Shown piece after piece: positions 58,031-64,000 of a stretch of DNA of 64,000 bases. Source of the DNA: Ruminococcus sp. (GTDB taxonomy: Bacteria; Bacillota_A; Clostridia; Oscillospirales; Ruminococcaceae); assembly GCA_017480485.1 (NCBI GenBank), contig JAFVAN010000039.1, positions 24,764 through 88,763 of the forward strand, in the 5' to 3' direction. Below the pieces are notes generated by a model, which saw only the letters and a list, made by a program, of their open reading frames with translations, made no database searches and had not been told where the DNA came from. Numbering within the stretch: the stretch's first letter is position 1; the number at the start of each line of letters is the position of its first letter. A program made the position numbers and the translations under genes.

Positions 58031-58852
58031 TCACTTTTTGGCGTTCTGTATCCTTACAAGCAGCTCCAGCACGCGAATATAGATATATATCACGCTGAGC
58101 ATAAGGCTGTAGGAGCAGTACCACTCGTATCTGGCGTTAACGCCGTGCTCCACGGCCTCAACGATGACCTCGAAATCCACCAGCAGCAGGCAGGCGCCAA
58201 GGACTACTCCCAGGAAGGCCAGCAGTATGCCGAGGGGGCCGTTCTGGATCTTTGTGATGGCAGAAACAATGGCGCTGTTGGGGGCGAGGAATCTTACCAG
58301 AATAAAGAAGAGGCTGCCGAGGAAGGAAGCGAGGAGGGCCGTAAGAACGATGGTCCTGAAGCGCTCCCCTACCCTTACTATTTTCTTGAGGTAGAGGAAA
58401 GCCATTGCGGCGATGATGAGCACTGTGAGCACAAGGGCCTCAACCACTATGCCCCGGTACTGGGCGGCGTAGAGGTAAGAGGTCAGGGACAGAGAATAGC
58501 CCATGCCTGCGCAGTAGATGGTGCCTGTTACTGGTATGGTGCGGATCGCGAAGGCGGCGACGAGACCGGCCACAAGGGTAACTATCCAGGCGCCCATCAG
58601 AATTGCGGCCTCGTTATTATAGATCGTGTAGCCCTCGTAGTGCACTCCGGCGTAGCCGTTTACAGCAAAGTAATGGTGCATATAGAAGAAAGCACCAACG
58701 CCCAGAAGTGTAACGCCGAGGAAATAGGCGATCTTCATGAACACGCCCCTATAGGTGGCAGCCTCCGCCATGCCGTAGGCGTCGTCAAAGTTATTGACCC
58801 TGTTTATGGCGGGGTTCGCGAACGATCTTCTTGAATTATAATTATAAGCCAT
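58031..58852 (-). CDS. Bax inhibitor-1/YccA family membrane protein
   Basis: The 273-residue protein has a polar N-terminal tail (about 40 residues) and seven membrane helices. The C-terminal signature DFEVIVEAVEHGVNARYEW followed by the helix SLMLSVIYIYIRVLELL is characteristic of the YccA subgroup. Family members form pH-sensitive Ca2+ leak channels or interact with FtsH; which applies here is unknown. GGAGG-type sequence (AAGGAGGCAT on the minus strand) precedes the ATG. Confidence 0.92.
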   Translation of the reverse strand: MAYNYNSRRSFANPAINRVNNFDDAYGMAEAATYRGVFMKIAYFLGVTLLGVGAFFYMHHYFAVNGYAGVHYEGYTIYNNEAAILMGAWIVTLVAGLVAAFAIRTIPVTGTIYCAGMGYSLSLTSYLYAAQYRGIVVEALVLTVLIIAAMAFLYLKKIVRVGERFRTIVLTALLASFLGSLFFILVRFLAPNSAIVSAITKIQNGPLGILLAFLGVVLGACLLLVDFEVIVEAVEHGVNARYEWYCSYSLMLSVIYIYIRVLELLVRIQNAKK

Positions 58853-58956
58853 AGAAATGCCTCCTTGCTTTAGCTTATGCGGTCCTTTGGTTTTTATACA
58901 TTATACAATATCTCTATCTAAAAGTCAAGACAAGAGCCCAAGACGCAGCCATTGTA

Positions 58957-60645
58957 TCAGCAGTCGATGGAGCTGTAATATTCCTCCAGCTTCGGCCTTG
59001 CGGCAACGTAGTAGGGTTCCAGCTGCTTATCGAAGTGCTTGCCCATGCCCTCCATAATGATGGCATCGGCCTTCTCGAAGGACATCTTTTCCTTGTAGAC
59101 ACGCTTGCTGACCAGAGCATCGTAGACATCGGCGATGGCCATTATGCGGGCTTCAAGGGGGATGGCCTCACCTGCCAGGCCCTCGGGATAGCCGGAGCCG
59201 TCCCAGCGCTCGTGGTGGTAGTGAGCCACGTTCTCGGCAATGTGGTGGAACTCCTGATCGTCGGTGCCCTTCAATATCTCGTGGACTATGTGGGCGCCCT
59301 CGGCAGCGTGGGTCTTCATTATCTCGAACTCCTCGTCGGTGAAGCGGCCGGGCTTGCGGAGGATGGCATCGTCAACGGCGATCTTTCCGAGGTCGTGCAT
59401 AGGCGCGGCCTTGATTATATCCTTGCAGAACTCGTCGGAGAGGCCCAGCTTGTTCTCCTTCCTGATCTCCTCGATAAGCAGGCGGACGCCGACGCTGGTT
59501 CGCTTGATGTGGCCGCCTGTGGAATTGTCGCGGCTTTCTACCATGGTCGCCATGCTGAGCACAAGGTTATCATGCATCTCGACGATATGACGAGTCTTTT
59601 CGTCCACCTCGCGGCGCAGGTCGGAGTTATATCGGTCAAGGAGGGCAATATACTTCTGGTTGCGGGTGTCGTCGGTCATAAAGAACTGGTAGCCCCGCTT
59701 TTTAATGCCGTCATAGAGGTAGCTGACGTTCACAAGATAGATATGGTCGTCGGCCTCGTAGAACACCTTGTTCTTGCTTTCGTCCTCCCTGAAATCCGAA
59801 AGCCACTTGACGGCGGTGTTTTTGAGCTTGTCGTTGATATCGGCGGGCTTATCCACCGTGAGGTCCCTAAGCTCGGGGAACATCTGCTTGGCGGTCTCGT
59901 TGCTGCCTAGATAGTTCAGCTTGAAATCGAAGGAGGCAAAGCCCGTGTCGCCCGTTTGAACGAGGCTGTCCACCACGGTGTCGTCGATGTCGTAGAGGCA
60001 CATCCTGTGAATGATGAGCAGGTAGATGACCTGAGCCCCGAAGTAGGAGAGGGGCACGAACTCCACGTCCAGCACCTTTTGCAGAAAGTAGCTGGCGATA
60101 CCGATGAACTCTGTGAAAAGCAGAAGATAAATGATCTTATTGGAAACGTCCTTTTTCTTGAAGATACTGTAGACCGAGGCTGCTACACCCAGTATGAAAT
60201 AGAGAATGAGCAGGATGTAGAAAACGGTGTGGACGGGGCCATAGGTCTTGTGCATCCTTCCTGCGCCGTAGGCTGTGTAGTGGGTGGCGCTCTTATAGAA
60301 CAAACCGTTCCTTCCGATGGTCAGCACGCAGCTGTAGACCAGGATATTCAGTATAAACAGCCCCGCCTGGATGGCCTTGCCGAGCTCGATGCGGCAGAGG
60401 TTGAAGACGCTGAAGGTAACGAATAGATTTAAGAAAAAGCCCCCAAGGTAGATGAGCTTCATGGCATTGAAGGCCGCCTCCACGTTATCCGACTGGGCCA
60501 GCATCAGGTAGCCAAGATCAGCAATGGGTATCAGGGCGAAAATCAGCGTTATATGGATGCTGAAATGCTTGTGCCAGACGATAGCATAAATGGCTGTCAT
60601 CACAAGCGAGAGGAAAAGCATGATATCATAATATACGATTATCAT
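58957..60645 (-). CDS. HD-GYP phosphodiesterase with 7TM sensor region
   Basis: The 562-residue protein has seven or eight membrane helices (about 1-225), a PAS-like segment (about 235-330), a coiled linker and an HD-GYP domain (about 350-545). Catalytic marks are intact: HIKR near residue 379, MHDLGKI with His 417-Asp 418, and HHERWDGSGYPEGL at about 477-490. HD-GYP proteins hydrolyse c-di-GMP. The ATG at 60645 is preferred to an upstream TTG. With the EAL protein this makes two c-di-GMP-degrading enzymes in the window. Confidence 0.92.
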   Translation of the reverse strand: MIIVYYDIMLFLSLVMTAIYAIVWHKHFSIHITLIFALIPIADLGYLMLAQSDNVEAAFNAMKLIYLGGFFLNLFVTFSVFNLCRIELGKAIQAGLFILNILVYSCVLTIGRNGLFYKSATHYTAYGAGRMHKTYGPVHTVFYILLILYFILGVAASVYSIFKKKDVSNKIIYLLLFTEFIGIASYFLQKVLDVEFVPLSYFGAQVIYLLIIHRMCLYDIDDTVVDSLVQTGDTGFASFDFKLNYLGSNETAKQMFPELRDLTVDKPADINDKLKNTAVKWLSDFREDESKNKVFYEADDHIYLVNVSYLYDGIKKRGYQFFMTDDTRNQKYIALLDRYNSDLRREVDEKTRHIVEMHDNLVLSMATMVESRDNSTGGHIKRTSVGVRLLIEEIRKENKLGLSDEFCKDIIKAAPMHDLGKIAVDDAILRKPGRFTDEEFEIMKTHAAEGAHIVHEILKGTDDQEFHHIAENVAHYHHERWDGSGYPEGLAGEAIPLEARIMAIADVYDALVSKRVYKEKMSFEKADAIIMEGMGKHFDKQLEPYYVAARPKLEEYYSSIDC

Positions 60646-60706
60646 AAGCGGTCCACTTTCTATGTTCAAGGTCAAAATGCGCAACTGCGCACTTGTTCAT
60701 TTAAAT

Positions 60707-60735
60707 ATTATAACATAATTTTTGTGAATTGTAAA
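60707..60735 (-). promoter_or_regulatory. Sigma-A promoter of the HD-GYP gene
   Basis: On the minus strand TTTACA and TATAAT are 17 bases apart. A TGCGCAACTGCGCA inverted repeat (60679-60692) lies just downstream of the start and could be an operator or small hairpin. Confidence 0.78.
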
Positions 60736-60810
60736 GCGCTTGAGTAAATATTTACAGTCTTTTAAGCGTTCGGGAGACGCGGTGTGTTGCCGGAAGCGCG
60801 TCTTATACAG

Positions 60811-60843
60811 CAAAAGAATAGCCCCGCCGTGGTGCAGCGGGGC
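60811..60843 (-). terminator. Terminator of the feo operon
   Basis: GCCCCGC (60821-60827) and GCGGGGC (60837-60843) form a 7-bp stem; on the minus strand TATTCTTTTG follows. Confidence 0.78.
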
Positions 60844-60858
60844 AAGGGTATTCAGCTT

Positions 60859-61002
60859 TCAGCAGTCCTTCTTGTTTCGGGACTGACAGTTGGCGCAGTC
60901 GCCGCAGCAGCCGCCTTTTTTGGAGCGCCTTACGGAGGCTATGACTGCCCCTATGAGGGCGGCAGCGATAATGACTATAAGTATGATATCCGCAGTATTC
61001 AT
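60859..61002 (-). CDS. FeoB-associated Cys-rich membrane protein
   Basis: This 47-residue protein begins at an ATG one base beyond the feoB stop codon, with GGGGGTG upstream. It has one membrane helix (residues 4-22, ILIVIIIAALIGA-type) followed by basic residues and a cysteine cluster (CCGDCANC, then a C-terminal Cys). That is the layout of the small Cys-rich proteins that follow feoB in many Firmicutes. It may bind iron or stabilise FeoB. It is the last gene of the feo operon. Confidence 0.88.
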   Translation of the reverse strand: MNTADIILIVIIAAALIGAVIASVRRSKKGGCCGDCANCQSRNKKDC

Positions 61003-61003
61003 G

Positions 61004-63349
61004 CTACACCCCCAAAAGAAGGCCGATAAGGTGAACACAGAGGGCCACTATCCAGGCCACGGCGCACTGCCAGAGCACAACGGTGACGGCCCACTTGGCG
61101 CCCAGCTCCCGCTTGACGGCAGCAACAGCCGCCACGCAGGGCGTATAGAGCAAAGAGAACACCAGCAGGCAGGCCGCTGAAAGCGCCGACATTGCAGCGG
61201 TCACTCCGCCGCTGTAGAGTATCTCGAGGGTGGAGACCACGCTCTCCTTGGCCATGAAGCCGCTGACGAGGGCCACGAGTATCTTCCAGTCGCCGAGGCC
61301 GATGGGCTTCATTATTGGTGCAAAGACGCCCGCGAAGGAGGCGAGGATGCTCTGCTCGGCGTCGTCCACCATGTTCAGGTGGAAGTCGAAGCTCTGCAGG
61401 AACCAGACCACTACGGTGGCAATAAGAATAACGGAGAAGGCCCTTTGCAGGAAGTCCTTGGCCTTTTCCCAAAGCAGCTGCCCCACGTTGCGGGGGGCAG
61501 GCAGGCGGTAGTTTGGCAGCTCCATCACGAAAGGCACTGCCTCGCCGCGGAACAGCGTTCCCTTATAGAGGCAGGCTGCCAGTATGCCGACGAGAATGCC
61601 AAGCAGGTAGAGGCCTACCATTATCAGGCCGCCCCGCTTCGGGAAGAAGGCGTTTACGAAAAAGGCATAGATAGGCAGCTTTGCGGTGCAGCTCATGAAG
61701 GGGGTAAGCAGGATGGTCATGCGCCTGTCGCGGTCGCTGGGGAGGGTGCGGGTGGCCATCACGGCAGGCACCGAGCAGCCGAAGCCTATGAGCAGCGGAA
61801 CGATACTGCGGCCCGAGAGACCCAGCTTTCTAAGCAGCTTGTCCATAAAGAAGGCCACACGGGCGATGTAGCCGCTGTCCTCCAGCATAGAAAGGAAGAA
61901 GAACAGGGTTACGATTATAGGCAGAAAGCTCAGCACGCTGCCAACGCCCGCAAAGATGCCGTCGATTATCAGGTCGTGGATGACGGGGTTGACGTCGGCG
62001 TTTTCGAGGGCATTGTCTGCAAGCTCCGTGAGCTTGTCAACGCCCGTCTCGCAGAGGCCTTGAAGCCAAGCGCCGATGACATTGAAGGTCAGGAAGAACA
62101 CCAGCGCCATGATGCAGACAAAGGCAGGGATAGCGGTGTACTTGCCCGTGAGTATGCGGTCGATGCGGCGGCTGCGGATATGCTCGCGGCTCTCGGCAGG
62201 CTTGGTGACTGTCTCCTCGCAGAGGTTGTAGATGAAGGTGAACCGCATATCCGCGATAGAAGCGCTGCGGTCAAGGCCACGCTCCTTTTCCATCTGGGTC
62301 ACGATGTGCTCCATGGTCTCCAGCTCGTTCTGATCGAGGCCCAGCTTGGTTATTACAAGGGGGTCGTCCTCGGTGACCTTGCTGGCGGCAAAGCGCAGGG
62401 GCAGGCCCGCCTTTTCGGCGTGGTCCTCGATGAGGTGAGAGATGGCGTGAAGGCAGCGGTGAACAGCGCCGCCATTGTGGGTCTTTCCGCAGAAGTCTTG
62501 GCGGACGGGCTTTTCCTGATAGTGGGCGATGTGTATGGCGTGCTCCACAAGCTCCTCAACGCCCTCGTTCTTGGCGGCGGAGATGGGGACCACCGGCACG
62601 CCCAGCAGATCCTCCATCCTGTTAACATCGATGCTGCCGCCGTTTGCGGAGAACTCATCCATCATGTTAAGAGCAACGACCACCGGGATATCCATTTCCA
62701 GCAGCTGCATGGTCAGGTAGAGGTTGCGCTCGATGTTGGTGACATCAACGATGTTTATGATGGCGTGGGGCTTCTCGTCCAGCACGAAGCTGCGGGAGAC
62801 TATCTCCTCGCTGCTGTAGGGGGACATGGAGTATATGCCCGGAAGGTCGGTGATGACCGTATCCGGATGGCCCTTGATGGCGCCGTCCTTGCGGTCCACG
62901 GTAACTCCCGGGAAGTTGCCGATATGCTGCTTTGAGCCCGTGAGGCGGTTGAAAAGGGTGGTCTTGCCGCTGTTCTGGTTGCCAACAAGGGCAAAGCGCA
63001 GGGTGGTGCCTTCGGGCAGCGGCGTGCCGTCATCCTTGGCGTGAAAGCGCCCGCCCTCGCCAAGTCCCGGATGCTCCGAGGGCTTCTTATTTGGCTTCTC
63101 CCGGGCCTCGGGGGAACGCTTGGGCACATCCGTTACCTCTATCTCTGCGGCATCCGCCAGCCTGAGGGTGAGCTCGTAATCGTGAAGCCGCAGCTCGACG
63201 GGGTCGCCCATGGGGGCGTACTTCACCACAGTCACCTCAGTCCCCGGTATCAGTCCCATATCGAGGAAATGCTGCCGCAGGGCGCCGTCCCCTCCAAGGC
63301 GCTCGACCTTTGCGGTGCTGCCTATTTTAACGTCTTTTAATGTATACAT
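61004..63349 (-). CDS. feoB: FeoA-FeoB fusion ferrous iron transporter
   Basis: The 781-residue protein joins two usually separate subunits. Residues 1-75 are a FeoA SH3-like domain (LKDVKIGSTAKVERLGG, LRLADAAEIEV). After a charged linker comes FeoB: GTPase motifs GNQNSGKT (123-130), the GNFPGVTVDRK switch and DLPGIYSMSP (168-177), NMMDE, then a helical domain and about eight membrane helices with two Gate-type repeats. FeoB imports Fe2+ under anaerobic conditions. The fusion fixes FeoA to the GTPase. TAGGAGC precedes the ATG; the promoter and tandem repeats upstream suggest iron-responsive control. Confidence 0.95.
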   Translation of the reverse strand: MYTLKDVKIGSTAKVERLGGDGALRQHFLDMGLIPGTEVTVVKYAPMGDPVELRLHDYELTLRLADAAEIEVTDVPKRSPEAREKPNKKPSEHPGLGEGGRFHAKDDGTPLPEGTTLRFALVGNQNSGKTTLFNRLTGSKQHIGNFPGVTVDRKDGAIKGHPDTVITDLPGIYSMSPYSSEEIVSRSFVLDEKPHAIINIVDVTNIERNLYLTMQLLEMDIPVVVALNMMDEFSANGGSIDVNRMEDLLGVPVVPISAAKNEGVEELVEHAIHIAHYQEKPVRQDFCGKTHNGGAVHRCLHAISHLIEDHAEKAGLPLRFAASKVTEDDPLVITKLGLDQNELETMEHIVTQMEKERGLDRSASIADMRFTFIYNLCEETVTKPAESREHIRSRRIDRILTGKYTAIPAFVCIMALVFFLTFNVIGAWLQGLCETGVDKLTELADNALENADVNPVIHDLIIDGIFAGVGSVLSFLPIIVTLFFFLSMLEDSGYIARVAFFMDKLLRKLGLSGRSIVPLLIGFGCSVPAVMATRTLPSDRDRRMTILLTPFMSCTAKLPIYAFFVNAFFPKRGGLIMVGLYLLGILVGILAACLYKGTLFRGEAVPFVMELPNYRLPAPRNVGQLLWEKAKDFLQRAFSVILIATVVVWFLQSFDFHLNMVDDAEQSILASFAGVFAPIMKPIGLGDWKILVALVSGFMAKESVVSTLEILYSGGVTAAMSALSAACLLVFSLLYTPCVAAVAAVKRELGAKWAVTVVLWQCAVAWIVALCVHLIGLLLGV

Positions 63350-63366
63350 GATCGCTCCTAAAAATC

Positions 63367-63398
63367 AATGCTCCAAAACGCCGCAGAATGCTCCAAAA
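63367..63398. repeat. Tandem 12-bp repeats in the feo leader
   Basis: AATGCTCCAAAA occurs at 63367-63378 and 63387-63398, exactly 20 bases (two helical turns) apart, between the feo start site and its ribosome site. They could bind an iron regulator dimer. No Fur or DtxR consensus is obvious. Confidence 0.55.
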
Positions 63399-63415
63399 AC
63401 GTTCTGTGCATATTA

Positions 63416-63444
63416 AGTATAGCACAAAAGACGAAAAATGTAAA
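63416..63444 (-). promoter_or_regulatory. Sigma-A promoter of the feo operon
   Basis: On the minus strand TTTACA and TATACT are 17 bases apart. Confidence 0.78.
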
Positions 63445-63454
63445 GAGTTGGCCT

Positions 63455-63482
63455 TTAAAACGCAAAGGCAGGCCGCCTTTGC
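63455..63482 (-). terminator. Terminator after the surface-protein gene
   Basis: GCAAAGGC (63462-63469) pairs with GCCTTTGC (63475-63482); on the minus strand GTTTTAAAGG follows. Confidence 0.7.
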
Positions 63483-63529
63483 AGACGACCCGCCAATGCC
63501 AATATCGAGGAAATGAAGAGGAAACTTGC

Positions 63530-64000
63530 TTACTTTTTCTTTTTGGCTGCTACAACAGCGGCAGCGGCCAAGGCTATGGCGCCCATGCCTGCGGCGGCGC
63601 CGGTAGAAGGATTAGCGGCAGGAGCCGGGGTCGGGGTCGGGGTGGCCTCGGGAGTGCTTTCGGGGGCGGCCTCGATGGTGAATGGCTCGCTCCTGTTCTC
63701 GCCGATGTAGAGGTCGCTGTCTTCGTTTGCAACAACGGCTGCGATGTATGTGCCGGGCTCTGTCGGGAATTCGGTGCCGACTCTTGTCAGTTTCTCGCCG
63801 TCATCGGTCTTTTCGTAGGTGAAGTAGACAACGTGATAATCGCTCGCCGGAACGGTCTTGCCGTCAACAGTTACTGTAACGGTCTTGTTCTCGGTATCAG
63901 CAGTTACCGTACCCACGGAAATGTCGGTCTTTTCGGCCTTGGGTTCTACAATAGCCGCTTCAAGGCATACAGGCTCGCTGTCGGTGTGGTTTTCATCACC
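63530..64000 (-). CDS. Cell-surface protein, C-terminal part, NPxTG sorting signal
   Basis: The frame enters from the right edge without a start and ends at 63530. The visible 156 residues contain an Ig-like beta segment (GTVTADTENKTVTVTVDGK and following), a Pro/Thr/Ala linker, then NPSTG, a hydrophobic Ala-rich helix and a KKKK tail. This is a sortase-type wall-anchoring signal with NPxTG in place of LPxTG. The main domain lies outside the window. No sortase gene is visible here. Confidence 0.82.
   Translation of the reverse strand, partial: GDENHTDSEPVCLEAAIVEPKAEKTDISVGTVTADTENKTVTVTVDGKTVPASDYHVVYFTYEKTDDGEKLTRVGTEFPTEPGTYIAAVVANEDSDLYIGENRSEPFTIEAAPESTPEATPTPTPAPAANPSTGAAAGMGAIALAAAAVVAAKKKK

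Noticed and set aside
61379..62935. A 518-codon plus-strand frame opposite feoB
   Set aside because: FeoB motifs are unmistakable on the minus strand; the opposite frame is open only because of third-position GC bias and has no ribosome site.

Overview
The window reads as chromosomal DNA from a fairly GC-rich clostridial Firmicute, most like a Ruminococcus-type member of the Oscillospiraceae. Reasons: Shine-Dalgarno sites of AGGAGG type, many near-consensus sigma-A promoters with exactly 17-bp spacers, extracytoplasmic proteins with long poly-threonine linkers, a purine operon that splits the last two steps between separate PurV-type and PurO-type enzymes, and a candidate 6S RNA just before purE. 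It is mostly ordinary chromosome with several accessory signalling modules. I see no phage, CRISPR array or rRNA.

Layout. 1-1.8 kb: the start of a membrane protein (possibly SpoIIE-like), rsmA and a small conserved-looking protein. 1.8-12.1 kb: candidate 6S RNA and terminator, then purE, a DUF4272 gene, purC, purM, purN, a PurO-type IMP cyclohydrolase, a GH25 lysozyme, a PurV-type AICAR transformylase, three tandem paralogous lipoproteins and purD. 12.1-18.4 kb (minus strand): zinc-ribbon protein, ychF, a YtxH-like protein, a 196-bp MITE-like element with 5-bp target duplications, a large FtsX-type permease and an aminotransferase. 18.5-25.6 kb: mgtE with a structured leader, two DUF4261-type proteins, small Cys-rich and Thr-linker membrane proteins, a degenerate phosphoribosyltransferase and birA.

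25.7-43 kb is the most unusual part. Three genes begin with an ECF sigma factor and continue in frame into membrane or extracytoplasmic sequence. One is a sigma factor fused to an FtsX-family ABC permease, translationally coupled to its ATPase. Each has a small ORF overlapping its start. Among them lie cysK, an EAL phosphodiesterase with a C-terminal beta-helix-like region, a GlmU-like acyltransferase, glmM, and a membrane-anchored pseudokinase with SH3b and discoidin-like domains. Sigma factors physically tied to transporters or sensors would give membrane-to-transcription signalling without a separate anti-sigma factor.

43.1-54.2 kb: a tightly coupled MoxR / DUF5682 / vWA / SWIM / DUF4132 operon matching the E. 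coli yehL-yehM-yehP-yehQ-yehI set, then a DUF6935 gene and nth. 54.3-64 kb: two tRNA-Gln genes, then minus-strand genes for an NhaC antiporter, a MATE exporter behind an apparent transcription attenuator, a Bax-inhibitor-1 protein, an HD-GYP phosphodiesterase, a FeoA-FeoB fusion with its small Cys-rich partner, and the C-terminus of a sortase-type surface protein cut by the window edge.

Functions come from reading motifs by eye; no database search was possible. DUF names and the calls with confidence below about 0.6 should be treated as hypotheses.
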